The notes beneath the pieces are model-generated. The model was given only the letters and a program-made list of their open reading frames with translations. It did not search any database and was not told the DNA's origin. This document shows positions 51,959 through 63,015 of a stretch of DNA of 64,000 bases, piece by piece. A program made the translations under genes and the position numbers. The stretch's first letter is position 1, and the number at the start of each line of letters is the position of its first letter. Source of the DNA: Sclerurus mexicanus. Taxonomy: Eukaryota; Chordata; Aves; Passeriformes; Furnariidae. The DNA lies in contig VWZF01005688.1 in the NCBI GenBank assembly GCA_013396755.1, positions 186,001-250,000 on the forward strand, written 5' to 3'.

Positions 51959-53254
51959 TCAAATGTAATTACATTCTGTGCTTTTCTAACCTGCTTCTGA
52001 TACTGAAGAATCTGCTTTCAGTAAAATTTGGAATAAAAAATATTTAGCATTGCTTCTCTGCAACACACTCCAAAGTACCTTCACCATATACTTCATCAGT
52101 GTGCATGTATTCAGTAAGAAAAAAAATCTTGATTTTCAGATCCATGGGTCTACGCACTTATATATAAATTTTGAATTGCTATCATTTAAGCCATGGAGCA
52201 TTTTTCAAGTGTGTTATACTGGAAGATATATTTTTAATAACTTTACCAATATGATTAGTACATTTTAGGATGGATAGAGCAAGTGCTGCAAGCAGTAGTA
52301 GATTCCAAGTAGTACTTCCAGATGGGGGCAGCATTGCTTTAGAAAGAAAACCAAGAGTCAGGCAGTCCTGGACTGTTCACTGAGGAAGTAGATAAGCTCC
52401 CAAATCAGACTAATCATTCTGTGGGTTAATAAGATGTTAGACCAGCACGCCCCATAATAACTACCGTTGATCCATTTGTCTGTCTTTAACCAATAAAATT
52501 ATTTTAATCAAGATTCATCAAAGAGGAAAATTTAATGAGAAATAAATTCAGAAAAGCTAAGAAAACTAACCATGTTTCTTTCTTCTTTGGCTCTGGTGGA
52601 TAATTTCTCCTTAAAACTATGCAGTTATTGTTAATCCTGTCAGGAAATTAATTCTTGGTATTGCAACTTAAAATATTCTTTCAAAGTCACCCTATGTTTT
52701 CCCAGAATTTCTTATTGCCGGTCTTTGGTTATGTAATGAATTGCAAGAAATAAGGCTGGTGGAAGGTCGCTGAGTTTACTGCCAAGAGCCTACCCTCTGG
52801 GTTTTGTTTCTGGTGCAGTTTTGGGTTTTCCATAGCAAGAGAGGAATTCCTTCTTTTTCACTCAGACAGGTGTTAATACATACTCACTTACTTCCTGTCT
52901 CGGAGGAGCACTACAGCAGATGCAAAAGCATCTTCATTAATTCTGGAAAAGAGGGAATACCTTGAGCAAATGGCAGTTTGTTCAAGAAAGGAAAAAAAAA
53001 GGCAGCTAAGTTATATTTAGAGTCTGTTGCAGGTACAGTTTAGACCAATTTACAGTTTTGGCACTTGATCGGGAACTATATCATGGCATTTCTTCAGTTT
53101 AGTGTTGCCTTTTGTTTCCATAGTATAAAGATAAAAGCTGCATAAAAAGTTATTGCATTTCTAAAGGCAATCTGAGGAAATTTTCTTTGCAGTTTGATTT
53201 TCTTTGTCTAGAGCAAAGGATACAGTGATAGAAGACATTTCATGGCTGCTCATG

Positions 53255-53340
53255 TAGAACTGCCAGATGAATTAGTCTTGAAACCTGCTGCCAATTGCTT
53301 GTTCATTTGTTAACTGGAACAATCCTCATTCAGTCTGAAA
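53255..53340. promoter_or_regulatory. Candidate conserved noncoding element
   Basis: GCCAGATGAATTAGTC followed by CTGCCAATTGCTTGTTCATT and GTTAACTGGAACAATCC combine E-box, homeodomain and AACAAT (SOX-like) cores. Evidence is motif density only. Confidence 0.2.
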
Positions 53341-53601
53341 ATAGAGGTGTGGCAATCAGAAGATTTGCACCTTTCTATGTATTACCAAGAATGGTGATCA
53401 GAGCCTTGTAGGAACAATTGGTGACACTTGCTATGGAAAATTTCTTCTTTCAAATGGGTTAATTGTCAGCTATAAAATTCCCCTCTGGGATGAAAGCAAG
53501 CTGGAGAAATACACCTGTAAAACTCTTATTTGTGTGTATAAAGTTTTTGTGAAACCGTACATAACCCAGGGTACATTGACATTTATTTACTTAATATGCA
53601 C

Positions 53602-53640
53602 ATATTAAATATAGATATATATAATATGTATATTTAATAT
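53602..53640. repeat. AT-rich inverted repeat, 12-bp arms
   Basis: ATATTAAATATA (53602-53613) and TATATTTAATAT (53629-53640) are perfect inverted copies with a 15-base loop, within a longer TA-rich tract. Confidence 0.85.
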
Positions 53641-55200
53641 ATACATTGTTTGGATGTACAAAAGTCTTCAGCAGTGTGCTATAATATGGATGGAGTTGTG
53701 ATTATGACCAGTAAGGAAATTACACATTTTTTTGTCAAACACATATGCCTGACTTCAGAATATGTGCCACCATATTTTTATGGGAAGAATCTCACCAAAG
53801 TGGTTGTGGCAATGGCTTTTGGGTTCGTTATGAACAGAGACAAAGTCAACACAGCAAACACTCTACTCTTTCCCCTCTAATTTTAGCATGAGTTAATTAT
53901 AAAGATGTGTTCTTGTATTGAACACTATCTGAGAAAACTCCTATGCTGCATGTTATTTGCCCCATTTATTTAGGTTCAGAAATGCCACTGTGTGCTCTGG
54001 GATAGCACACACAATGAAAAGCCGTGTCTCTGGTATGGCAAAGGGGACTAAGGTCTAGATAAGGTCAAATAAGGCTGAAATCTTTCTGGATAACTGAACA
54101 AATGAACTGTTGAACACACAGGACCGCCTGCAGCAGTTGTAAAATTACATTATCTTCCACCTTTGTGTAAGAATTGCAAGAAAAGTAACTTTGACTTGCA
54201 TTTAGGAGGAAACTAAATCCAAATATTTCCTAGGGAGAGAAAAGCTAGAGGCAAGATGTGTAGGGAGCATGTTCATTTTGGTTATTTCATATCTGGGTCT
54301 GCATTGCAGAGAGAGGGTATAATTACAGCATGCAAAGGCATACTTGAGTAGTCTTTAGCAAACTCAGCTGAATGCTGATGCCTTAAAGCCATGGTAAGAT
54401 CAACTTTAGAATGGGAGGGAGCATTCAAAGAGGTCGGTGACTCCCTTTTTACTGAAAATAAATCTAAAACTGTGAGAATGGGGTATGAAAAATGTAGAGT
54501 AATAGTCTTTAAAGTAATACAACTGACAGGAAATTGGAGAGTCATCTCCTGAATGGGTGTCTCATGCACATATTATTCCTAACATGTCTTAATAATTGCA
54601 GTATTCATATGGTCACTGTTAGGAATGTTCTCAAATTTTCAGAAATTATTTAGTGAAAAAGTGATAGCATTTCTTCTTTTACCTGGTTATGGTAGAGAAG
54701 CTGAGTTTGTAAGACCAGTCTATGCACTTAGTACTTTGTTGGGTATTTTTTTTTAAGGACATCAAAAAACCACCAACCCTTCTCTTTTTTGCATTGGCTT
54801 CAGGAATATTGCATATGAAACAAAAAATAGCTGCAAATATTTTGAGAGATTCTGTGGATATAGAGATCTGTAAAAAATGGAGGACCTAGAAGAGCACTAA
54901 ATGTTACAGTACACAGGAACAGAATTTTCTTGCTCTCTTACTTTTTTGTGGTAGATTCCTGTAATTGGAACAAGTGAGCTATTATGTTTTGATTACTCAA
55001 AATATTCCTAATGTTTTATGCATGCAGGTGGATTGCAAATGTATCATGACTAATTTATTTCTCAATTAATGTTATTCCATTAACTAAAATATTTTTCTAT
55101 TTGGACATATTTTTTTTTGATAGTAAACCAACTCTGGTTCTGTGCAGATGCATTTCAGTTTCTGCATTGAAATACTATTTGTGCAAGAAAGATACTTTAT

Positions 55201-55242
55201 CAGATTTATCCTGGTGAAACTCCATTGACATTGACCATATCT
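55201..55242. repeat. Possible relic of the ancient amniote repeat
   Basis: CAGATTTATCCTGGTGAAAC followed by TCCATTGACATTGACC resembles the TTTACACCAGTGTAACTCC / ATTGACTTCAATGG part of the same old repeat. The match is short and weak. Confidence 0.25.
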
Positions 55243-55951
55243 GACTGTTAAAGTCCACTAGGTTTTACTGCATGTGATTGACTATAGTGATCAGTGATGA
55301 AACACTAATGTTATGTTGTTTGTGATTTCAGGATAATATTCACCAATGTGTATAGCAGATAAATAGAAAACTGGATCTTATTTTCAAAACAGGAAATTTG
55401 TGCAGAATGTAATTTTTAAACCATGTTTGCTGCATTTTATACTTGAGGAAACTTCTCTTAACTTCTATTATTCAGAAAATCTGCAATGTCAAAGCATAGA
55501 AAATTGTTCAATTAAACCCAAGACAGATTATGAGGAAATCTATATGCAAGGAAGATATGGCTACTGTAATATCTTTAATTTGTGACATGTTTAGTAGCAA
55601 TAATGTAAATAACTCTTCATCAGGGAATAGTGGCAGAGGGTTAGCTTCTATTGTACAGCCTTTTACATTCTTATGTAATGGGGCAGAAGTGTGGGAGATG
55701 GGCAATATGTTGCATTTAGTCCTTTTATTTCATCTTTAAGAAATAAGTATAGTTCATGTCTTTATTGTATCTTCTTTTAAGCAACCAACTGATTTCTTCT
55801 TTTCACAACATGTATGAGGCAGAGTGCTGGTCTTGCAGCAAGCAGTCTCTCCTTAACTTTATCTGAAACCTTTTGAAAAATGCCCATTTTGTCCTCATAT
55901 AGAACAAAATAAACTTCTCAGCATTGAAACATTTTCATTTTGATTTTCGTA

Positions 55952-55956
55952 CCTGC
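55952..55956. repeat. Target-site duplication CCTGC, left copy
   Basis: Perfect 5-bp match to 56313-56317. Confidence 0.8.
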
Positions 55957-56312
55957 TGTGCTGGTTTTGGCTGGGTTAGAGTTAATTTTCTTCATAGTAG
56001 CTGATATGGGGCTCTGTTTTGAATTTATCCTGCCCTGAAAACAGTTTTGATAACACAGGGATATTTTAGTTATTGCTGAGCAGTGCTTACACAGAGTCAA
56101 GGCCTTTTCTGTTCCTCACCTCACCCCACCCTTGTGTGACTGGAAGTTGGGAGGGGACACATCCAGGACAGCTGACCCTCACTGACCAAAGAGATGTTCC
56201 AAACTCAACCCATGAGTTGTTACTCGTCAGATTCTCTCCCCAATCCTGCTCGTGTGGGAATAAGCAAATGGCTACCTGATGCTTAGCTGCCAATTGGGAT
56301 TAAACCACACCA
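55957..56312 (+). mobile_element. ERVL-type solo LTR, internally deleted
   Basis: A 356-bp LTR starting TGTGCTGGTTTTGGCTGGG and ending TTAAACCACACCA, with perfect CCTGC flanks. The start, the TTATTGCTGAGCAGTGC block and the GGCCTTTTCTG block belong to an LTR family very common in bird genomes. The 5-bp duplication fits ERVL (class III) elements. Compared with the remembered family, the middle is missing: sequence jumps from the GACCAAAGAGATGTTCC block to the CAACCCATGAG block. This removes the region expected to hold the TATA box and transcription start. It is a solo, promoter-less remnant. Confidence 0.85.
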
Positions 56313-56317
56313 CCTGC
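56313..56317. repeat. Target-site duplication CCTGC, right copy
   Basis: Matches 55952-55956 exactly. Confidence 0.8.
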
Positions 56318-59300
56318 CAGGTCATTTGAGCCTTGCAATTACTTTAAAACTCTCTCTAGGGAAACATCTCTCCTACAGGCACAGAAATGAGACCATATTT
56401 TATTGTTTCTTATAGCTTTCTTCTTCAGCAATGAAGGCCTCTGTCATAGATTGTTTCTACATTTCTTTGCAGCTTTTCCTACTGATATATTGGTATGGAG
56501 AGCTGCTCAGTAAAATAGATTTTTCAGAGTCTTTTTGCTGGTGTCTTGTGTTCTTTGGTTGTCTTTTCTGACCCACTGCTTGAGTTTTATTTGATGTCTC
56601 TTGTAATCATTAGTGAAAAGTCACAATCAACTTTGCTTACTGGATGGATGATCTACAAGAAAAGAAGCCTGTATTTCCATGCTTACGGTGTTCAAAATTA
56701 CTTGACCCAAGTTTGCTCCACAAAAGTAAGGGGCAAGCAGAAAGAGCAGCTTAAAAAACCCCAAACCAATACTCCAGTATTTTCAAGAATTTGTGAACTC
56801 TTGTGCAACAAGTTTAATGCACACAAACTCTTTGGCATTTTTATGTATGCCAAGTGTACACAGAGGTGCTCTGGAAAGGTGAAGGAGGCTTCAATTCCTA
56901 ACTAGGTGTCCTTTTCCATTCTGAATCATCTTTAGAAGAAATGTGTATTTCTGTCTGTAGCAATGGGAGTGATCTGGCTGTTTGGAGACCCAAGTGAAAG
57001 TTTGAAGCTGTGGGCTGCAGGGACCACACATAGCACAGCATGCCTGCTCTGCTGTAGCAATAGGCCCTAAATAAAATAAAATGAGAAAGCCTTCCAGGGT
57101 AGTTTCACCCCCATAAATGGAAACAATGGATTGTGACTTGTCTGATGGTTCTCAGAGGCTCCAAAACCCTATTACAACCTCTTGGCTAAAAAGAAGTATG
57201 GTTTATAAAATATCACAAAGGTCAGTCTGCTGTTGTGAAAATGTAATCTCATGTTGGTTTATATATTATACAGTACTGGAAATTCAGTATGTAATTGATC
57301 ATATGCGATTGATGCATTATTGTGTTGTACTCCATGCAGCTAGGGGCAGCTAGTGTTCCTTAGACAAGGCTTGTGTGAGTGAAGTAGATCATTTTAACAG
57401 AACCTGCTGGCTGAATCATTGTTAAGAGATTAGGAGCCCAAAAAATTGAAGGAAGAAGCCTCTAGGAAAACAATTGCCAGTTGTTAGATAAAAGAATTAT
57501 ACTAACAATGTTATCCATAAACTTAGAGTCTGGCTAATTATTATGTTACACTCAAAGAGGAAAATGGAAGGGGAGATAAAGCAAGTTATTACACTAAATG
57601 TTGGGAATTACTGGAGGAAGTGTTCTATTTCCATCTTTGCTCTAGACTTTTTGTGTGCTAAATTCTTTCTATTGTTCCACAGAGTTTAGTTGTATAAATG
57701 AGGCTGTTAGTTTTTTACCTGAAGAGGAATGTACAAGGGACAAAATCAGATCTTAAAGTTGGAGAGCCATATCTGTTTATTGCTTTATGCCACCACAAAA
57801 TAAATGGATTAATAATGTAAACAATAAAAGACTGGGTAGGAAGTCTTGTTCTGGAGAAATAATAGAAATAATAAGAAAATTCAATCTTTCTTTGACAAGA
57901 AGTCTGAAAGCAGCCTCTTGTGCCCGAGTTTTGCAGGGTGCTGAGAACCTGATGTGATGTCGGATGTGTTACAATATCCACAGCCTTAGGGCTGAGATGA
58001 AGCATGAATGTCAGCTCTGATTAGTTTTCTTGCTTCTGACGATTTGCACCAGATTTAACCTCTCTTGGACTCTACTGCATTTGCCTTTCCGTTTAATATG
58101 CACAAAATGGATGTAGTGTATGTTTACACTTTTGTGAATGTTAGTTAAATCTTCCACCCTGTCACAATCATAGTCCAAAGAATTTTTGCTAGAAAATGTA
58201 AATAATTGATACTCTAGGAGCAGGGAAATCTCATTTAGAACCAAATAAGCTACCATCCCATTGAAGTGTCAAATGTAACTTATTTGTGCAAAAACTTAGA
58301 ATTTGATCATGGTTCTAAATTGATTGAACTTTTTAACCTGTTATATTACCTATATATTTCTTTTTCCTAAGAGACAATTACTGAAGATAGTATTAAAATG
58401 CTAATGTGAATTTGACATAAGCTTTTTCATCTTCTCACCATTCTGCTCGTGTTTTACAGTCAATATTGCTGCAGCTGCCTCTTCTCATTGAGTACAGGTG
58501 TCTTAAGGAAAAACAAAGTTCTGAGGGAATTCCCCTTTGGAAGACAGTCTACTAAATCAGAGCCTGGAGAAATTAGAAAAAGAGAGTGCAATTACGAAAA
58601 ACACCCCTCAAAACAATGTAGGTGAAGCTGGATAACTGCAGTGGACATGAGCAAGGAAGTACTTTAGGTTTAGTGTCAGTAGTCAGGACTATAACTCAGA
58701 GGAACTCGACACAGATACTCAGCTTGGCAGAATTCAACACTGGGCATTCCAAAGCAGGAACAAGAGAGTTTCAGGGTATCTAGTGTTTAGTGGGGAGTGA
58801 AAGAAGAAATAGAAAAAGGGGCAAAATTATATGAAAATTACAATCACCTATTTTCAAGTGATAGAAATAGCATTTCTTTGTTGTGGGAAACAAAGAGGAG
58901 AGCATGAAAAGCATGATGTCTTCCTATAATTACACTGATCCTCAGCATATTCTTTTCTGTACAACAATGTACTTTCAGCTAGGCAAAGGCTGTGACTTAC
59001 TTTGATTTTATAAAGCGGTATATACAATTATTTAACAGGAAAAAAATTTCAGAAAACTTTCCCAAAGAGTGCTAATGTTGTTACTTTTAGTACTGTAAAT
59101 TCTAAAGAGGAGTTCATTGTGTTTTTGTTCTGTAAATAATATCTAAATAGAGATGTGCACACCATAAGCAAGATGAGAAGAACAAGAGTTCAGCTGTGTA
59201 TGAACTTTATATGCAATTGCTCTAGAAAGTGACTGTTACAGTGACCCATTTTAAGTCAGGAGGATGATCCTACAGCCTTTGTTGAGTCCAGTAACGCCAG

Positions 59301-60383
59301 AAGGAACCTAAAATATACTGATCATTGTGACCTGCATTGAGCAAAGCTTTTAAACACATGCTTTGTATTAATACAAGGATTTTATTTCTATAGTGCTTTA
59401 GGGATTTCTGATAGTACAGAAAATAAAACTGCAAGCATAAAGTACAGCCTGAATCTGTCCTCTGTGGAGCAGGGGGAGCTGAAGGAGCTCAGCTGACATT
59501 GCTTTGCTGCCTGATGAGACAGGCTGCCTCCAGGTAAGCCTGGCAGCCCAGGTTGAATAGGCCTAGTGTTAACATTTTTGCTAACAGGGTCAGCACAGCC
59601 GGATCTTTGGACTGAACCTTGTGGCACTAAACTTCTGATGGTGAAGGTGCAAAAACATAGAAAAATAGTATTTGCAGGCAAAAATCTACCTTTATAAGAA
59701 CTATGCAATGTCAGCTGCTTAAATACAATTCCAGATATTTTGGTGGTTGCATCCTGACTTGTGCGAATCAAGTTCTACTCTATTTATTGTACTAAGGAAA
59801 AGGAGTAAAATTCCTTATGATCTAAACTGATGGAATGTAGTATCTAATGTATTTTATTTCACCATCCCCAAGTATCTTTTAAGATGAAGCTATTTTAAAC
59901 TTGTGTGACAGTCTCATATATTCAGATGCTACTGATGTGTCCTTAGTGACTTGTGGTATATGGCTATTTAAAATTTAAATTAGATTTTAAAAGGAAGCAT
60001 TTAATAAATGTTTACATATCTTTAGAACTAGTGTAGAGTATCTGCCACAATGGGAATTTTTGAAATATGTTAGATATCTGATGTGTTTATGCCTTTGAAA
60101 TTGTTCTCTAAATAAATTTTAGTTTTTACGGCTGCAGTATGTGACTAATCTTTCCTTGCTTCTTGCCTCTGTGGGGGAGATATGCTGTAATTAAAAAAGG
60201 GAAAAGAAAAAACCAGAAAATCTCTTAATGGTTTTTAAAAATCTGAACACATGGGAGGAATGTGCTGCTACACTCTAAATTTTTTGATTAACAAAGTTCT
60301 AAATTGTTGAGAAAACTTTTTGAATTAGATGCTCAAATTTATATCTGTATATCTGTATTCTAGAAAATCAGTACTATGGTCTT
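56318..60383. other. Noncoding DNA, no gene seen
   Basis: No exon or recognisable transposon. The open frame at 56546-56905 (plus, 119 codons, non-ATG start) and that at 59388-59771 (minus, 127 codons) have no recognisable domain. A GC-richer patch at 59455-59610 contains splice-like CAGGTAAGCC and TTTTTGCTAACAG sequences only about 60 bases apart and is not called as an exon. Confidence 0.55.
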
Positions 60384-61428
60384 TGTAGAGGGTTGACCCT
60401 GGTTGGATGCCAGGTACCCACCAAAGCCACTGTGTTATTCTTCTCTGCAATTGGACAGAGGAGAGAAAATATAACAAAGGGTTCATGAATTGAGGTAAGG
60501 ATTGGGGGAGGTCACTCACTGATTACTGTCACCAAAACAAACTCAGAATGGGGATATTAATTGAATTTATTGTTAACAAAATCAGGGCAGAATAATAAGA
60601 AGTAAAATAAATCTTAAAAACATCTTTGCTGTACCCATCCTTCTTCCAAAGTCCTGCCTCCTTACTCTAAGCAGTGCAGGTTGATGAAGAATAGGGGTTA
60701 TGGTCAGTTCATCACAGGTTATTTCTGCTGCTGCTCCGAGAGGGGAGTCCTTCCCCTACTTCAAAGTTGGTCCCTCCCACGGGAGACAGTTCCCCTCAAG
60801 CTTCTACAGTGTAAGTCCATACCATGGGCAACAGTTCTCCATGAACTGCTGCAGTGTGGGTCCCTCTTCCATGAAGTGCAGTCCCTCAGGCACATGCTGC
60901 TCCAGCATGGGTTCCCCACAGGTCCACATGTCCTACCAGGTAAACCTGCTCCAGCGTGGGCTCCTCTCCCCATAGATCTGCAGGTCCCTGCCAGGACCCT
61001 GGTCCAGCATGGGCTTCCCATGGGGACATAGCCTCCTTTGGGCATGCACCTGCTCCAGTGTGGGCTCTGCACCCCTGTGGCCCTTTATGGGCTGCAGGGG
61101 GACAGCCTGTTTCATGATGGTTTTCACCTCAGACTTTCAGGGGACCCTCAGCTCTGGTGCCTGGAGCGCCTCCTCCCCTGACCTTGGTGTCTGCAGAGTT
61201 GTTTACACGTTTTTGCTTTGCTCTTCTCTGCCTGCAATTACATCTAGACAATACTTCTTTTTTTTCCTTCTTAAATATGTTATCACAGAGGTGTTACTGT
61301 CATTCCTGATTGGCTTGGCCAGCAGGGGGTCTGTCTCGAAGACTGCTGGTATTGGCTCTACCAGACATGGGGCAAACTACAGGCAGCTTCTCACAGAAAC
61401 CTCTCCTGTAGTCTCCCTGCTACCAAAA
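60384..61428 (-). mobile_element. Long ERV LTR (probably ERVL-type) with internal minisatellite
   Basis: On the minus strand the sequence runs from TTTTGGTAGCAGGGAGACTA (near 61428), through CCAAT-type GCCAATCAGG and TATA-like CATATTTAAGAAGG (complement about 61266-61280). It continues through a GC-rich tandem block to AATAAA (complement about 60563-60568), and ends near CCAGGGTCAACCC. This layout matches a long LTR common in birds. The tandem block (about 60760-61080) repeats a CTGCTCCAGCRTGGG unit at roughly 60-70 base spacing. Ends are approximate because no target duplication could be matched. Open frames on both strands in this block are by-products of the repeat and not genes. Confidence 0.7.
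60760..61080. repeat. Minisatellite-like repeats inside the LTR
   Basis: Diverged copies of a unit containing CTGCTCCAGCRTGGGYTCC and a following CACRGG/ATGGG block occur near 60830-60870, 60895-60920, 60950-60965, 61000-61020 and 61048-61065. The units are GC-rich and lack stops in several frames, producing long but spurious open frames. Confidence 0.75.
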
Positions 61429-61667
61429 TCTGTGAGTCCATTCAACACCTGCTGTTTTGCTATGGGAGACTGAAGTAATACTGAAAATATTCTTTCAGGT
61501 CTGGCAATATAATATCTCTTTACAAGTGCTGGGGTAGTAGCAACTTACATTACACAGAAAGAACAGTACGTATCTGAATGGAGTCAGGCATGGTGTTTAA
61601 ATCTTTCTGCCATGGCTGTTTCTCACAAAATGGTGAGACCTGGCAGCAGCAGATAATTGGTAATTCA

Positions 61668-62710
61668 TCAGCATTCTTTGCTAGGGGCAATAACATGCTC
61701 TTGTTTTCCTGATCTTAGCATTTTGATTTTCATTGCAACCTTAGTGCATGACTCTAGGAACAAAGAATGATTTGCATGGTTGTACTGTTGGACGTGAACT
61801 GACTTCCCTAAAACATCTGCTGCAAATGGGATTTCTCTTTTAGCAGTCATATTTTCTTATTGTGAAGCTGACAATAAAAAAAAGAAATTACTGCTCATCG
61901 TGCCAAAAGTTTTAATAAAGAAGTTATTTATAGTTTCACAGTAAGAGTCAACTTCCTTAGTGATATCAATCAGCATGGTGCTTTTTAGCTGAGAATGTGT
62001 GTTCTCATGTGATGAAATCATTGACTCAAATCCACCCTTAAAAGAATTTTGTTCCCATGGCAGCCAAGCAGAGCAAAAGGCCTATGTTTTGATATACGCT
62101 TTGACATTGGGTTTGAAATGTTGCTTTACTCTGTTGTAAGGCCATCAAAAAGAAGCTTGTCTGACAGTTAGTGGTTGTAGGAATGATTTTCAAAACAAAC
62201 CAAATAATTGTTGTAGGTCTGGGAGGATGATGAGGGAAAGGGGAGAAATATTTCAAGATTGACCGTCAAAAATTAGGTGTTTAATTTACTGAGAATGAAA
62301 ATGTGTAGTGTAACTTCATTAGTGGAGTTACTGAGTACCCATCTGAGCGTACTCATCAAGCCCAGTTGGGTGCTGGAATTGACTCTCTGCATAGCTTTAG
62401 AAATGTAGATGTCTTTACCTTTATTTGGTTGGAGGAGTTTGCTGAAAGCTAACAGACAAGAACTGTTCATTTCATGCCAATCCTGGCTCTGGTAGGCTAA
62501 TAAAACTCTACTGTTAGGATCTACTAGTAGCTGCAATCCATAATGAGATGATGGGACATTGCTGGTGATGCTAATATTATGGAGACTTGGGATTTGATGG
62601 AGGCCAAGGAATGGCAAAGGAACCTCTTTTCTATATAGTGCTACACAGCTATAGTAGAAGAGAGATAAGATGACCTCCTTCTCACTTGAGCAGGAACACC
62701 ATTCAGTCAC
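61668..62710 (-). pseudogene. Cluster of coding-like open stretches, unidentified
   Basis: Three minus-strand stretches follow in order. 62710-62273 is open for 145 codons from a GTG. About 62120-61865 is open except for one stop and includes ENTHSQLKSTMLIDITKEVD. 61850-61668 is a 60-codon frame from a true ATG. The last contains VLGKSVHVQ and, after a short gap, SLFLESC, a pattern loosely like the VYVQV...LFLDSC segment of zona pellucida (ZP) domains, but the cysteine pattern beyond it does not follow the ZP family. Clear splice sites were not found. It may be a decayed gene, unrecognised exons, or chance. Confidence 0.2.
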
Positions 62711-62899
62711 AGGAAGAAAAGCTCTGCAGACTATTTCAGACAGCCAGGTGCTTCAGTATCCATGTTCAGGCTGTAGTCAGTTGCTTATGGTTGTGGGAAA
62801 AGGTTATTCTCACAACAATCCGTCAGCAGAAGTTATTTGTTGGGGATGAGAGAGGTCAGAAAATAGCCTCATTCTTTGATAGAGAATTTATAAAGTAGT

Positions 62900-63015
62900 T
62901 ATCATAATTGTCTTAACAACCTAGAAGGTCATGACCATTTTGGGTAAAATGAACAGTCTTATCCAAAGGGACACAATAGTATTACGGCAGAGGCTGGATT
63001 TGAGATTCCTTGCCC
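62900..63015 (+). repeat. Possible ancient MIR-type SINE relic
   Basis: TCTTAACAACCTAGAAGGTC, CATTTTGGGTAAAATGAACA, then GGCAGAGGCTGGATTTGAG appear in the same order as the MIR blocks CTCACAACAACCCTATGAGG, CCATTTTACAGATGAG and GGCAGAGCCGGGATTCGAA. The copy is strongly diverged; the call is from a remembered consensus. Confidence 0.4.

Larger units (their letters stand above)
32114..55951. other. 24 kb transposon-poor noncoding region, no gene seen
   Basis: No CR1, LTR or exon was recognised across this whole stretch, in contrast to either side. It contains several compact patches with dense developmental-factor-type motifs (37080-37440, 38520-38900, 47040-47240, 47580-47690, 49670-50010, 51660-51860, 53255-53340), ancient repeat relics and low-complexity tracts. 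A GC-richer patch at about 51225-51460 is unassigned. Open frames are under 110 codons and not convincing. Confidence 0.55.

Noticed and set aside
59455..59610. Splice-like CAGGTAAGCC and TTTTTGCTAACAG pair
   Set aside because: An intron of about 60 bases is too short to be credible and no flanking coding frame was recognised.
60681..61473. Overlapping open frames of 64-154 codons on both strands
   Set aside because: They come from the GC-rich repeats of the LTR, occur in several frames at once, and show no domain.
62273..62710. 145-codon minus-strand frame as an independent gene
   Set aside because: It starts at GTG, has no recognisable domain, and is kept only as part of a speculative relic.
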